A stretch of 64,000 nucleotides of DNA. Source: Rhodothermus profundi (GTDB lineage: Bacteria; Bacteroidota; Rhodothermia; Rhodothermales; Rhodothermaceae). The DNA is taken from positions 737,246 to 801,245 of the forward strand of contig NZ_FRAU01000001.1 in the NCBI RefSeq assembly GCF_900142415.1, in the 5' to 3' direction. Position numbers and translations under genes: made by a program. Shown in pieces: positions 1 through 9,867 of the stretch. The notes beneath the pieces were generated by a model, which was not told the DNA's origin, did no database searches, and saw only the letters and a program-made list of their open reading frames with translations. Each line of letters begins with the position of its first letter. Within the stretch, counting starts at the first letter, position 1.

Positions 1-1194
1 GAATCCCTGTTGATGACGCGGAGGATGCGTGCGGCGCAGCTCAGCCACCACCTCAGGATAGGAGAACCATTCGGGAATTTCTTCGCCTTCGGCCAGCCGG
101 CGCCGCAGCTCCGTCCCTGAGATACTGAGCGTCCGCTCTCCTTCTTTGACTTCGTCGATGGGTTTGTACGTGTCCTGGTCTGGCAGGTAGACCATCAGTT
201 TGAAGGGAACCACGCCAATGCCCAGCTCCTCCTGGTACTGCTGAACCAGCTCCTGGGCATCATAGGGCCCGTAGAATGGCTTGCCGCTGGAGTCTTTTCC
301 GGGCCCTGCATGGTCACGGCCAATAATCAGGTGGGTGCAACCATAGTTCTTGCGAATGATTGCGTGCCAGACCGCTTCGCGGGGTCCGCCCATGCGCATA
401 GCCAGCGGCAGCAGGCTCAGCATGGCCCGCCCTTCGGGATAGTACTTGAGCAGTTTCCGGTAGCAACGCACGCGCGTGTAGTAATCGATATCCCCGGGCT
501 TCGTCATGCCCACGACCGGATGAATGAGCAAATGGCCCCCTACTTCTTCGGCTGCACGGTCGGTCAGTTCTTTGTGGGCCCGGTGCATGGGATTACGGGT
601 CTGAAAGGCTACGATACGCTCCCATCCCCGTCGTTCAAATTCGGCGCGTAGCTGCGCAGGCGTATGCCGCAGTTCTTTAAAGTCGTAATGCACCGGAAGC
701 TGCACGCCTTTGAGCGTACCGCCGACGTAATATTCGCCCGCTTCGTGCATCAGGTAGGCCACGGCTGGATGCTCTGTGCTGGTAGTACCAAAAACCAGTC
801 GGGCCTCCCGCTCTTTATCTGGTTTCCAGACATCTTCGACCTGCATTACGGCCAGCAGCAGACCGGTCTGATCCCGCAACGCTACTTCATCGCCTGGATT
901 CAGCGTGCGGGCTACGTCTGCCGAGACGTCCAGCGTGATCGGCATGGGCCATAGCACGCCGCTTTGCAGCCGCATCTCTTCAACGACCCGCTCGTAGTCG
1001 GCCCGGTTCAGAAAGCCTCGCAGCGGCGAAAAGCCTCCATTGAGCAGCAGCTCTATGTCACAGAGCTGCCGAGGCGTAAGGGTAAGCGATGGAAGCGTCA
1101 GGGCTTTTTCCTTGAGCGTCTCGCGTTCTGCCTCCGGAACAATCAGCTCACAGAGAGCGCCACCATGTGGCTCAATAAGTGTCGTCGTGGACAT
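1..1194 (-). CDS. sat: Sulfate adenylyltransferase (ATP sulfurylase), partial at window edge; probable APS kinase fusion
   Basis: Makes adenosine 5'-phosphosulfate (APS) and pyrophosphate from ATP and sulfate, the first step of sulfate activation in the cytoplasm. Seen: 398 codons from an ATG at 1194, running off the left edge without a stop. The nucleotide-binding motif [10 protein letters not shown] lies near residue 200 and GRDHAG near residue 290, both diagnostic of the family. The last visible residues, PPRHQQGF, match from memory the linker at which Sat continues into an APS kinase domain in bifunctional thermophile enzymes, so a Sat-CysC fusion is inferred, not seen. The SLC13 permease gene ends 39 bases upstream on the same strand, suggesting co-transcription with a sulfate importer. 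No Shine-Dalgarno site is visible before the start. The identity of the Sat domain is secure. Confidence 0.95.
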   Translation of the reverse strand, partial: MSTTTLIEPHGGALCELIVPEAERETLKEKALTLPSLTLTPRQLCDIELLLNGGFSPLRGFLNRADYERVVEEMRLQSGVLWPMPITLDVSADVARTLNPGDEVALRDQTGLLLAVMQVEDVWKPDKEREARLVFGTTSTEHPAVAYLMHEAGEYYVGGTLKGVQLPVHYDFKELRHTPAQLRAEFERRGWERIVAFQTRNPMHRAHKELTDRAAEEVGGHLLIHPVVGMTKPGDIDYYTRVRCYRKLLKYYPEGRAMLSLLPLAMRMGGPREAVWHAIIRKNYGCTHLIIGRDHAGPGKDSSGKPFYGPYDAQELVQQYQEELGIGVVPFKLMVYLPDQDTYKPIDEVKEGERTLSISGTELRRRLAEGEEIPEWFSYPEVVAELRRTHPPRHQQGF

Positions 1195-1233
1195 CGGTAC
1201 GTTTACTCAGGTTTGGTTAAACAGAAGGTAGGT

Positions 1234-3009
1234 TTACAGCCAGATCCATGCGATCATCGTTAGCCCAACTGCAAAAACCAGAGCAGCAACCGGAGTGCCA
1301 GCTTTCAGATAATCGCGGAAGCGATAGCCTCCGGCCGACATCACCATCAGGTTCGTCTGGTAGCCGATCGGGGTCAGAAAGCTGGCCGAGGCCGCTACGG
1401 CGACGGTAATTGCAAAAGCTCGGGGTTCCAGCCCCAGCTCGCCTGCCACAGCGAGCGCAACGGGCAGCATGAGCGCAGCGGCCGCGTTGTTGGTAAACAG
1501 TTCGGTTAGCGCCATGGTAACCAGATAGAGCACGGCCAGCGCAGCCACTGGTCCCAGGTCGGCCGTCATCGCCACCAGACCATGGCCGAGCGCAGCAGCC
1601 AGTCCGGAGCGATCGACGGCCTGTCCGATTCCCAGCGCAGCCGCAATCACCACCAGCACCTGTAGATCAAGCGCCTGCCGGGCTTCACGGCCTGAAAGGC
1701 AACGCGTCAGCACCATCCCCAGGGCGGCTGCAAAGGCTGCCGTTACCAGCGGCACCCATCCCAGCGCGGCCAGCAACACCATGCCCGCAAAAATGGCCAG
1801 GGCTACGGGCGCGTGGCGGGGACGCGGCCGGGGCCGTTCCGGACTGCGTGGAGCGACCAGGTAAAACTCATCGCGCCGGGCGTTCCAGCGGCGGTCAAAA
1901 CCATTTCGGGCTTCAATCAGCAGCAGGTCGCCCGCTTCAATAGGAATGCGCCCAAGCGATCCGACAATGCGCTGACCTTGCCGCTGAATGCCCAGTACTA
2001 CGCCGCCATATTGCTCGCGGAACTGCACCTCCCGAAGCGTCTTGCCTACCAGTGTCGAGGAAGGCGCCACCACTGCTTCAAACAGCGGGAGCGTCTGCGT
2101 CGCGTTCTCTTCCACAGAAGGCAGCGCCCGTTCCAGTCCGTCGCGTTCCAACAACTGTTCGATCATTCGGGCAGAGCCGACAAATGTCAGGACATCCCCG
2201 CCTTGCAGCACCTGCTCTGGAGCCGCCGGGATCACCCGTCCACTGCGTCGGATGTGCACCAGGTAGGCTTCCCCCAGCGCACGCAGCCCTGCTTCCTCTA
2301 CGGTTTTGCCCTCCAGAGTGCCGGCCGGAGTAACGCGCAGCTCAAACAGGCACTCTCGCAATCCCTCCTCAAAGTCTCCCTGCTCACGCCGACGATCGGG
2401 CAGCAGGCGATGACCGAGCAGGGTAAAAAACAGGATGACCGCCACGGCCACCGGCAGCCCGACCCAGGTCAGGTCGAACAGGCGCAGTCCGGGAAGGCCA
2501 GCCTGAATCATCAGGCCCGAGATGACCAGGTTGGTAGAGGTGCCGATCAACGTAATCATTCCCCCTACAATCGCTGCATAGGAGAGTGGAATGAGCAGCT
2601 TAGAGGGGGCTAGGTTATGCCGCGCGGCCCACTGCTGCACCCGCGGCATAAGCATGGCAACGATTGGCGTATTGTTCAAAAAGGCAGAAAGCGCTGAAAC
2701 AGGTACCATAATCCGAAAAACGGCCCGCGCGGTAGACGGCCGCTGCGGGAAGAGGAGGCGGTCCACAAAGGCCAGGGCTTCGGTGCGTTGGAGTCCGGCC
2801 GCGACCACAAACAGGGCCGCAATGGTTAGCACGGCTGGATTCGAAAAGCCTGCGAACGCTTCCTGCGGGGTGAGCACGCCGGTGAGCAGCAGCAATCCCA
2901 GCGTTCCCAGAAAGATCAGGTCAGGACGCGCCACCTCCCGCACCAGCGCCACGACCATCGCGGCGATGGCTGCCAGCGTAATCCAGGCCTGCCATCCCAG
3001 CGCCTCCAT
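1234..3009 (-). CDS. SLC13/DASS-family permease with two TrkA-C domains, probable sulfate transporter
   Basis: A polytopic inner-membrane protein of 591 residues. Hydrophobic helices fill residues 1-215 and again 400-591, and between them lie two soluble RCK_C (TrkA-C) type domains at about 223-280 and 310-370. This arrangement is typical of the SLC13-type permeases that annotation pipelines call sodium/sulfate symporters. The permease half carries the family's conserved Asn-Thr elements (for example NNTP near residue 112, and GTSTNL). Substrate cannot be read from sequence. Sulfate is inferred because the next gene downstream is ATP sulfurylase, with 39 bases between them. The gene starts 25 bases after the UDP-xylose synthase gene, so all four may share a transcript. 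Dicarboxylate or other anion transport is the alternative. Confidence 0.85.
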   Translation of the reverse strand: MEALGWQAWITLAAIAAMVVALVREVARPDLIFLGTLGLLLLTGVLTPQEAFAGFSNPAVLTIAALFVVAAGLQRTEALAFVDRLLFPQRPSTARAVFRIMVPVSALSAFLNNTPIVAMLMPRVQQWAARHNLAPSKLLIPLSYAAIVGGMITLIGTSTNLVISGLMIQAGLPGLRLFDLTWVGLPVAVAVILFFTLLGHRLLPDRRREQGDFEEGLRECLFELRVTPAGTLEGKTVEEAGLRALGEAYLVHIRRSGRVIPAAPEQVLQGGDVLTFVGSARMIEQLLERDGLERALPSVEENATQTLPLFEAVVAPSSTLVGKTLREVQFREQYGGVVLGIQRQGQRIVGSLGRIPIEAGDLLLIEARNGFDRRWNARRDEFYLVAPRSPERPRPRPRHAPVALAIFAGMVLLAALGWVPLVTAAFAAALGMVLTRCLSGREARQALDLQVLVVIAAALGIGQAVDRSGLAAALGHGLVAMTADLGPVAALAVLYLVTMALTELFTNNAAAALMLPVALAVAGELGLEPRAFAITVAVAASASFLTPIGYQTNLMVMSAGGYRFRDYLKAGTPVAALVFAVGLTMIAWIWL

Positions 3010-3034
3010 ACCCCGATCCTCCTACAACATCCCA

Positions 3035-4000
3035 TCATGAGCTGTGGGCTGCTTCCAGTCCCAGCCGCTGTTTAAAGTATTCCAGCGTGCGACGCAGTCC
3101 TTCGCGTCGGCTCACCCTGGGTTCCCAGCCGAGTACCCGGCGCGCCAGGGATATGTCAGGCTGGCGCACTTTTGGGTCATCGGCTGGCAGCGGTTTAAAA
3201 ACGATCTCACTTTTGCTACCGGTCAGCTCGATAATCTCCCGCGCAAACTCCAGAATGGAGATTTCCTCAGGATTGCCAATATTGACAGGTCCTACGTAAT
3301 CACTCATAAGCAGGCGATAAATACCTTCGACCAGATCATCAATGTACTGGAAGGAGCGCGTCTGGCTACCGTCTCCGTAGACCGTAAGGGGCTCGCCCTT
3401 GAGTGCTTGCGTCATAAATGTGGGCAGCGCCCGCCCATCGTCGAGCCGCATGCGGGGGCCATAGGTGTTGAAAATCCGCACAATGCGCACGTCGACCCCG
3501 TGATAGCGATGGTAGGCCATGGTCATGGCCTCGGCAAAGCGCTTGGCCTCGTCATACACCCCGCGCAACCCGACGGGATTCACGTTGCCCCAGTAGTCTT
3601 CAGGCTGCGGATGCACCAGCGGATCGCCGTAGACTTCACTCGTGGAGGCCAGCAGAAAGCGCGCCCCCTTGGCCTTGGCCAGCCCAAGCGCTTTATGCGT
3701 GCCCAGCGCCCCTACTTTAAGGGTCTGAATGGGATACTTGAGATAATCGACCGGCGAAGCAGGGCTGGCAAAGTGCAGGACATAGTCGAGCGGTCCTTCC
3801 ACATAAATGAAGTTGGTGACATCGTGCTGAATAAAGTGGAACCGCTCGTGCCCGATCAAATGCGCAATATTGTCCGGGGAGCCCGTAATGAAGTTATCCA
3901 TGCAGATCACTTCGTGGCCTTCGGCCAGAAACCGCTCGCACAGGTGTGAGCCGATGAATCCGGCGCCCCCCGTGATCAGCGTACGCGGTGGACGACTCAT
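3035..4000 (-). CDS. UDP-glucuronate decarboxylase (UDP-xylose synthase), SDR family
   Basis: Converts UDP-glucuronate to UDP-xylose with tightly bound NAD+. Seen: 321 residues with the N-terminal Rossmann motif GGAGFIGSH (residues 11-19), the STSEVYG segment with the catalytic Ser/Thr, and a YDEAKRFAE motif supplying the Tyr-xxx-Lys catalytic pair of extended SDRs. The HDVTN and FNTYGPRM blocks are characteristic of UXS-type enzymes rather than of epimerases. Its start overlaps the stop of the UDP-glucose dehydrogenase gene by four bases (ATGA), so the product of one enzyme is the substrate of the next and translation is probably coupled. A dTDP-glucose dehydratase is much less likely. Confidence 0.93.
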   Translation of the reverse strand: MSRPPRTLITGGAGFIGSHLCERFLAEGHEVICMDNFITGSPDNIAHLIGHERFHFIQHDVTNFIYVEGPLDYVLHFASPASPVDYLKYPIQTLKVGALGTHKALGLAKAKGARFLLASTSEVYGDPLVHPQPEDYWGNVNPVGLRGVYDEAKRFAEAMTMAYHRYHGVDVRIVRIFNTYGPRMRLDDGRALPTFMTQALKGEPLTVYGDGSQTRSFQYIDDLVEGIYRLLMSDYVGPVNIGNPEEISILEFAREIIELTGSKSEIVFKPLPADDPKVRQPDISLARRVLGWEPRVSRREGLRRTLEYFKQRLGLEAAHSS

Positions 4001-5391
4001 GCGCTTGTCTTTCCGTCGGTTGTGCTGGCCAGGAGTGCAGGATCCGGGTTGGTATGCGGCGGGTAGTGCGGCCGGCCAATGGAGTAGTATTCAAAGCCCA
4101 TGGCGGCCATGCGCTTGGGATGATACAGGTTGCGGCCATCAAAAATCAGAGGCCGCGCCATACGGTCGCGCATCCGCTGAAAATCAGGACGACGGAACTC
4201 GTTCCATTCCGTGCAGATGACGAGCGCCTCGGCCCCTTCGAGCGCTTCATACATGCTCCGGGCGTACCGGATCGCATCGCCAAAAACAGCCCGCGTATTT
4301 TCCATAGCCTCCGGATCGAAAACCACAATATCGGCGCCATGCTCCAACAGCTTCCGGATGATGACATGCGAAGGCGCTTCGCGCACGTCATCGGTGTTGG
4401 CCTTGAAGGCCAGTCCCCAGATGGCCAGCCGCCGCCCTTCAAGCTGCCCGTCAAACCGCTCGTAGACGCGCTCGGCCAACAGGCGACGCTGGCGCTCGTT
4501 GACGTCCAGCACCGCCTTTAGAATTTGAAATGCATAGCCGTGTTCTTCGGCCGTACGGGCCAACGCCTTGACATCTTTCGGGAAGCAGCTTCCCCCAAAA
4601 CCGATACCGGCATAGAGAAATTGCTTCCCGATACGGCTGTCCAACCCGATGCCGCGGCGCACCTCATCGACGTTGGCGCCAACGCGCTCGCACACGTTGG
4701 CTATTTCATTCATAAAGGTAATTTTGGTCGCCAGAAACGCATTGGCCGCATACTTGGTCATTTCCGAGCTGCGCTCGTCCATCACCAGAATAGGGTTCCC
4801 CTGGCGCACGAACGGCTCGTAAAGCTGCGTCATGATCTCCGCGGCGCGCGGACTGCGCGTGCCGATAATCACGCGCTCCGGCTTCATGAAATCGTCAACC
4901 GCCACTCCTTCCCGGAGAAACTCGGGATTCGACACCACATCGAACTGCTCGCCCGGAGTCAGCCCGTACGACTCAAAGATTTCCCGCACGCGGTCTGCCG
5001 TTCCGACAGGCACCGTGCTCTTGTTCACAATAATCTTGTAGCCCGTCTCTGGGTGAGCCGCCATCCATTGCGCAATCTGATCGGCCACCCCCAGCACGTA
5101 GGAAAGATCTGCCGAGCCGTCCTCGCCAGGCGGCGTAGGCAGCGCCAGAAAAATAACCTCGCTTTCAGGAAGCGCCTCTTCGAGGGACGTGGTAAAGTGC
5201 AATCGTCCTTCCCGACGATTGCGCTCATAGTAAATCTCCAGCCCGGGCTCAAAGATGGGCAATTCGCCCCGGTTCAGCTTATCGATCTTCTGTGCATCAA
5301 TGTCCACGCAGACTACCTCGTTGCCCATCTCGGCAAAGCAAGTGCCGGTCACCAGACCGACGTACCCCGTACCAACAATAGCCAGTTTCAT
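3997..5391 (-). CDS. ugd: UDP-glucose 6-dehydrogenase
   Basis: Oxidises UDP-glucose to UDP-glucuronate with two NAD+. Seen: 464 residues beginning [16 protein letters not shown], the classic dinucleotide-binding start. NPEFLREG is near residue 163, and the catalytic cysteine sits in [10 protein letters not shown] (about residue 265). The conserved Lys of the [12 protein letters not shown] block is near 213. The C-terminal UDP-binding domain includes [16 protein letters not shown]. Length is normal for the family. The start at 5391 is preceded by a strong purine stretch (GGGGGG) six bases upstream. It overlaps the UDP-xylose synthase gene by four bases and probably heads the sugar-nucleotide and sulfate cluster. 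Confidence 0.96.
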   Translation of the reverse strand: MKLAIVGTGYVGLVTGTCFAEMGNEVVCVDIDAQKIDKLNRGELPIFEPGLEIYYERNRREGRLHFTTSLEEALPESEVIFLALPTPPGEDGSADLSYVLGVADQIAQWMAAHPETGYKIIVNKSTVPVGTADRVREIFESYGLTPGEQFDVVSNPEFLREGVAVDDFMKPERVIIGTRSPRAAEIMTQLYEPFVRQGNPILVMDERSSEMTKYAANAFLATKITFMNEIANVCERVGANVDEVRRGIGLDSRIGKQFLYAGIGFGGSCFPKDVKALARTAEEHGYAFQILKAVLDVNERQRRLLAERVYERFDGQLEGRRLAIWGLAFKANTDDVREAPSHVIIRKLLEHGADIVVFDPEAMENTRAVFGDAIRYARSMYEALEGAEALVICTEWNEFRRPDFQRMRDRMARPLIFDGRNLYHPKRMAAMGFEYYSIGRPHYPPHTNPDPALLASTTDGKTSA

Positions 5392-5614
5392 GATTGTTTC
5401 CCCCCTTTAATGGACACAACAACACAAACCATTCCAGCGCTCTAAGAAAAGCCGCCTGCACTGCACCTGTATGCGCCTGTGGCGAATCAGCCCCTGCACT
5501 TTTTGCGTGCTTTTTCGTAGCAAATCGCCTGACTAACGCTGGAGTAAAGCGAGAAGATGCTGTGCGGTTAAAGCGCGGCTGGCTTTTTCATGAAATTCCC
5601 GCAGGGAAGCCGGC

Positions 5615-6070
5615 TTATCCCAGCCATCCGAGCAACCCACCTGCTCCCAGCATGACCAGTACCCACGCGCCCAAACAGCCTTTACGCCGCGGGGCCGCGG
5701 CTGCCGCACGCTGCGATCGCCCGGTCTGCCTGGAATCGGTTACCGATGCTCCGGGCTGCGCCCTTCCTTTTTGCGGTTTTTGCTCATGCAGCCGGCGCTG
5801 CAAGGCTTCCACGCGCCGCCCCAGTTGGACCAGCCGTTTGCTGGGCCCGCGCTTCTGCTCAATCTTACGGGCCTGCTCAAAGGCTTCCAGGGCCTGTTCC
5901 AGCTTACCCTGCTCCTCATAAAGCGCCCCGACGCGCTCGTAAGTAAAACTCAGATCGCAACCTTCTCGCACATTTGCCTCGTAAAGCGCCAGCGCCTCGG
6001 CCTTGCGGCCTGCCCGCTCCAGTGCTTCCGCCTGTTCATTACGGGCAAACCAGATCGCACGCTGTTTCAT
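5615..6070 (-). CDS. TPR-repeat protein with C-terminal membrane anchor
   Basis: A 151-residue protein of unknown role. The first 85 residues form about two tetratricopeptide-like helical hairpins (AEALERAGRKAEALALYEAN and the repeat around EQGKLEQALEAFEQA), a fold used for protein-protein contacts. A basic, low-complexity linker follows (about 90-130), then a single hydrophobic segment (residues 133-151, WVLVMLGAGGLLGWLG), suggesting a tail anchor with the repeats in the cytoplasm. No catalytic motif is visible. It lies upstream of ugd on the same strand, separated by 223 bases, and divergent from the mannose-1-phosphate guanylyltransferase gene, so a link to polysaccharide work is only positional. 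Confidence 0.7.
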   Translation of the reverse strand: MKQRAIWFARNEQAEALERAGRKAEALALYEANVREGCDLSFTYERVGALYEEQGKLEQALEAFEQARKIEQKRGPSKRLVQLGRRVEALQRRLHEQKPQKGRAQPGASVTDSRQTGRSQRAAAAAPRRKGCLGAWVLVMLGAGGLLGWLG

Positions 6071-6233
6071 CGGACATGTCTGCTATGCGAAAATCTTCCT
6101 GACAGAACAGCCCCCTGCGCTGTATTTTTACGGGAGCGTCGCAACCTGCATCCGGAGCTGCTCGTTCGCGCAACGTTTGTCGGTGCATGCCTCATGTTGA
6201 ACTTGTTCGTTTCACCAAACCTGAAAGCGATCT

Positions 6234-7310
6234 ATGCTTTATGCGGTGATTATGGCAGGCGGCATTGGAAGCCGCTTCTGGCCCAAAAGTCGTATCGACC
6301 ACCCCAAACAGTTTCTAAAGGTATTTGGTGAGGCCACGCTGCTGCAGAATACGGTAGCCCGCCTGCAGGGCCTGGTTCCGCTAGAGCGCTGCTATATCGT
6401 TACCCACCAGCGCTACGTGGAGAAAACACGCGAACAACTCCCTGCGCTTCCTCCGGAAAACATCCTGGCTGAACCCATTGGCCGCAATACAGCTCCCTGT
6501 ATCACCTATGCTGCCATTAAGCTGCTGGCGCAGGACCCCGACGCCCTCATGGTGGTGCTGCCGGCCGACCATGTGATTCGCAATGTCAGAGCCTTCCACG
6601 AAACGTTACGGGTAGCGATTGAAAAGGCACGGGAGCCCGGCGCCCTGGTAACAATTGGCATTAAGCCTACCTATCCAGCCACCGGCTATGGGTATATCCA
6701 GTTTGAAGGATCGGCCGAACATCTGTTCGAGGAACCACGTCCCTACCGGGTACGCACCTTTGCAGAAAAGCCAGATCTTGCGACCGCCGAACGCTTCCTG
6801 GACTCAGGCGATTTCCTCTGGAACAGCGGCATGTTTATTTGGCGCGCCGACTCCATCCTGACTGAAGTGCAGCACCACCTGCCCGATCTGTACGAAGCGT
6901 TTGAACCGTTACGCCAGGCTGTCGGGACGCCCGACGAACCCCACCTGCTCAAGCAGGCCTACCAGACCTGCCCCAGCATTTCTATTGACTATGGCGTGAT
7001 GGAACGATCCCAGCACGCCTGGGTCGTCCCGGGCAACTTTGAGTGGAGCGACGTAGGAGACTGGCGCGCTGTTTACGACCTGAGCCCCAAAGATCAACTG
7101 GGGAATGCCCTGAAAGGCCAGGTGATCGTGCGGGATGCCAGCCGCAACTATGTGGACACCGAAAAACGCCTCGTTGTGCTCATCGGTATCCATGATACGG
7201 CCGTCATCGACACCGAAGATGCCCTGCTTATCTGCAACCTCGACAGCACGCAGCAGGTGAAAAACGTTGTCGAATACCTCCAGGCTCATAATTTAGAACA
7301 GTATCTCTAA
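6234..7310 (+). CDS. manC: Mannose-1-phosphate guanylyltransferase
   Basis: Joins mannose-1-phosphate and GTP to make GDP-mannose, a donor for polysaccharide and glycoprotein synthesis. Seen: 358 residues with the nucleotidyltransferase signature MAGGIGSRFWPKSR at residues 7-20, ILAEPIGRNTAP near 79, the VLPADHVI block near 105, FAEKPD near 176, and WNSGMFIWR near 196. The length matches the single-domain form, which lacks the phosphomannose isomerase domain of longer ManC/AlgA proteins. It is monocistronic and divergent from the TPR gene. With ugd and UDP-xylose synthase next door it extends the set of activated sugars (GDP-Man, UDP-GlcA, UDP-Xyl) made by this region. Confidence 0.93.
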   Translation: MLYAVIMAGGIGSRFWPKSRIDHPKQFLKVFGEATLLQNTVARLQGLVPLERCYIVTHQRYVEKTREQLPALPPENILAEPIGRNTAPCITYAAIKLLAQDPDALMVVLPADHVIRNVRAFHETLRVAIEKAREPGALVTIGIKPTYPATGYGYIQFEGSAEHLFEEPRPYRVRTFAEKPDLATAERFLDSGDFLWNSGMFIWRADSILTEVQHHLPDLYEAFEPLRQAVGTPDEPHLLKQAYQTCPSISIDYGVMERSQHAWVVPGNFEWSDVGDWRAVYDLSPKDQLGNALKGQVIVRDASRNYVDTEKRLVVLIGIHDTAVIDTEDALLICNLDSTQQVKNVVEYLQAHNLEQYL

Positions 7311-7531
7311 AACGGCCGATTAACCGGCCGCTTCTCCAGCGCTCCACTCCCCTGCAGCCGCACAGCGGCGGCGCCTCCTTTTTTACCCTGTGGTGCCCGG
7401 CACTTCTCGCTACCTCCCACGGCGTAGACATTGACCGCTACGCCGTTTTCTTTTCCGGCCACTCTTCACACATTCTTAAAATTTCTACCGCATCCTTTTG
7501 GCAGGCTCAACGTAGACTCTCTCGTCAATAA

Positions 7532-8233
7532 ATGACCAGCCAGTCACTTTCTGACCAAACGTTCATGGAATCTCCCTCACTTTCCCGTAAAGAGCGCGAG
7601 CGCCTGATGCGTCGCCAGGCTATGCTGGAGGCAGCGCGCGCGGTCTTTGCCGAAAAAGGATACGTGGATGCCACGCTGGACGAAATTGCCCAGCGGGCAG
7701 AGTTTGGAAAAGGGACGTTGTACAACTACTTTCCCGGCGGCAAGGACGAACTGTTCTTTGCCGTCTTCGAAGAGGTTTTTGCGCAGTTTCGCCAGTTGAT
7801 CGAGACCTCCTTTGCCGATGCGGCGTCGTTTCGGGAGGGATTCGAAGCTTTTCTGCGTGCCAGCTTTGAATTCTTTGAGCAGAACCGAGACATGCTGTTG
7901 CTCGTCACGCGCGAGTCGCAGCGCATGATGGTCAGCCCGGACCCGGAGCGCGCCGCCTTTTTCCAGCGCCATCACGACGCATTCCTTCAGCTATTAACCC
8001 GGCACATCCAGGCGGCTATTGAGCGCGGGGAGGTACGCCCACTTCCGGCAGAGGCGGTCGCGCACACAATCCTGGGCAACTTGCACGGGCTGGCCATGCA
8101 TCGTCTGCTGAAGGAATGCGTGACGGGTAAGCCCCAGCATGCCTTACCGACTCCTGAAGAAGCTACCCGCTTCCTTTCGACGCTGTTGCTGGAGGGTCTG
8201 TTGGATCGGAGGAAATCGCAGGAGGAATCATGA
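7532..8233 (+). CDS. TetR/AcrR-family transcriptional regulator of the downstream efflux operon
   Basis: A DNA-binding repressor-type protein of 233 residues. The N-terminal TetR domain is clear, with the helix-turn-helix segment DEIAQRAEFGKGTLYNYF at about residues 50-67. The rest is an all-helical ligand and dimer domain without recognisable family signature. The stop overlaps the start of the TolC-family gene by four bases (ATGA), so it is the first gene of a four-gene efflux operon and probably represses it until an efflux substrate binds. Two starts are possible, 7532 and an in-frame ATG at 7565 (MESPSLSRKERER). The second would leave a TGAC/GTCA repeat in the leader. The inducer is unknown. 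Confidence 0.9.
   Translation: MTSQSLSDQTFMESPSLSRKERERLMRRQAMLEAARAVFAEKGYVDATLDEIAQRAEFGKGTLYNYFPGGKDELFFAVFEEVFAQFRQLIETSFADAASFREGFEAFLRASFEFFEQNRDMLLLVTRESQRMMVSPDPERAAFFQRHHDAFLQLLTRHIQAAIERGEVRPLPAEAVAHTILGNLHGLAMHRLLKECVTGKPQHALPTPEEATRFLSTLLLEGLLDRRKSQEES
7533..7557. promoter_or_regulatory. Candidate operator repeat at the start of the TetR gene
   Basis: TGAC and GTCA half-sites separated by six bases form an interrupted palindrome at 7533-7546, and a further TGACCA lies at 7552-7557. The element overlaps the first codons of the longest reading of the TetR gene, so either it is coding or the true start is the second ATG at 7565 with the repeat in its leader. TetR proteins usually bind such short palindromes at their own promoter. 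The arms are only four perfect bases, so this is a weak call. Confidence 0.25.
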
Positions 8234-9846
8234 GCATCCGTTGCTGGCTCCTTGTAGGGCTCGGATGGATTGTCGCCGCTGGAGACGTGCCGGCCCAATC
8301 GGTCCAGCGCTCCGCTTCTTCCCCCCAACCCATTATACTCACGCTGGAAGAAGCCATCCAGATTGCCCTCATTCAGAACCGCGCGCTGCAAAGCGCTCGC
8401 CTGGACGTGGCCAACGCCCGGGCGCAAGTCCGCGAAGCCTGGGGGCAGGTGCTGCCTCAGGTTAATCTGAGTGCCGATTATACGCGCAATCTGAAAACGC
8501 CTAACCCCTTTGCCGGCTCGGCCGCCGGCAATCTCTTCCAATCGCTGGGCTTTTTAGACTGGCTGGCGTACAACGAACGGGCCCGCACCGACGACAATCC
8601 AGAAACCGAGCCCATCTCTTTCGGCGAGTTTGTAGAGCGGCAGCAGCAGGCGCTTGCCGAGGCTGGCATTCGGCCGCGCGCGGGCGACAACCCCTTTGCC
8701 GTAGACAATCGGTTCACAGCAGGCCTCACCATTGAGCAGACGCTTTTCAGCAAAACAGCCTTTGCGGCCATCAAAGGGGCTAAAATCCTGCAAGAGATCA
8801 ACCGTCGAGGCGCGACGCGCCAGGAGCAGTTGTTGATTGATCAGGTCCGGCGGGCGTTTTACGGAGCGCTGCTGGCGCAAGAACAGGTGCGTGTTATGGC
8901 TCAGAGCGTTGCGCGCACGCGCGAGACGCTGCAGGAGACCATTCGGCGCGTCGCTCAGGGCGTGGCGCCGCAGTTTCAGCGCTTGAGCGTTGAAGTGGAG
9001 CTGGCCAACCTGGAAACCCAGCTTATTCAGGCCCAGAACCAGGCGGCGCAGACGCTTGACCAGCTCAAACTTCTGCTGGGTATCCCCCTGGACCAGCCCA
9101 TTCAGCTTCGTGGCGTCCTGGCCGTAACGGATCCGGGTCGTTATCAGCAGATTGCCCTGGACGAAGCTGTTGCGCTGGCACTGGAGCGCCGTCCAGATCT
9201 AGAACAACTTCGACTGCAGATCAAACTGCGCGAAGTAGATCGGGAGTTAGCGAAAGCAGCCCGCTATCCTCGTCTGAGCGCTTTTGCCAGCTTCAGCTAC
9301 ATTGGCAATGTGCCGGACTATCGGACTGTAATTCTTTCAGATCCGAACGATCCGTTTAAGTTCTCCCGACGCACCAATGATTTCTTTTCGAGCGCTTACT
9401 GGAATCCCTCGGTCAACATAGGCGTCCGGCTGACCTGGACGCTTTTTTCTGGCTTTCAGACCGCAGCGCGCGTGCAACAGCGGCAAATTGCGGTTAAGCA
9501 AGCCGAACTCCAGTACCTGCACCAACTGGACCAGGTGCGGCTGGAGGTGTTGCAAGCGCTGCGCGATTTAGAGGCAGCCCGGAAACGACTGGTCAGTCAG
9601 GCGCGCAATGTCGAGCGGGCTGAGCTGAACTATACGCATGCCCGCATTCGATTGCGCGAAGGCGTAGCCAGTCCCCTGGAAGAACGCGAGGCTTCGCAAC
9701 AGCTCGACCAGAGTCGCCTGAACTACCTGCAGGCCGTCTATGATTACCTCACGGCGCAAAGTGCTTTTGAAACGGCGGTGGGGTTGATTGCGCCGCCCGG
9801 TCAGGAAGCCCGGGTCTCCCTGACACTTCGCCATGAATCCCGGTAG
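8230..9846 (+). CDS. TolC-family outer-membrane efflux protein
   Basis: Outer-membrane channel of a tripartite efflux pump. Seen: 538 residues, with an N-terminal signal peptide (hydrophobic residues 5-17, likely cut after DVPAQ) and the start of the first OEP domain at LTLEEAIQIALIQNRALQ (about residue 37). A second OEP repeat begins near residue 310 (DEAVALALERRPDLEQL). Long amphipathic helices rich in Ala, Gln and Leu form the periplasmic barrel. The segment at about residues 95-160 is longer than in minimal TolC proteins and contains many acidic and polar residues. The start overlaps the TetR stop by four bases, and the adaptor gene follows after 21 bases. Confidence 0.93.
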   Translation: MSIRCWLLVGLGWIVAAGDVPAQSVQRSASSPQPIILTLEEAIQIALIQNRALQSARLDVANARAQVREAWGQVLPQVNLSADYTRNLKTPNPFAGSAAGNLFQSLGFLDWLAYNERARTDDNPETEPISFGEFVERQQQALAEAGIRPRAGDNPFAVDNRFTAGLTIEQTLFSKTAFAAIKGAKILQEINRRGATRQEQLLIDQVRRAFYGALLAQEQVRVMAQSVARTRETLQETIRRVAQGVAPQFQRLSVEVELANLETQLIQAQNQAAQTLDQLKLLLGIPLDQPIQLRGVLAVTDPGRYQQIALDEAVALALERRPDLEQLRLQIKLREVDRELAKAARYPRLSAFASFSYIGNVPDYRTVILSDPNDPFKFSRRTNDFFSSAYWNPSVNIGVRLTWTLFSGFQTAARVQQRQIAVKQAELQYLHQLDQVRLEVLQALRDLEAARKRLVSQARNVERAELNYTHARIRLREGVASPLEEREASQQLDQSRLNYLQAVYDYLTAQSAFETAVGLIAPPGQEARVSLTLRHESR

Positions 9847-9867
9847 TTCCCTGCAACCAATTAGCCC

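Noticed and set aside
7310-7340. CGGCCG repeats after manC as a terminator
   Set aside because: Two CGGCCG copies flank ATTAAC, but no T run follows, so it is not a convincing terminator.
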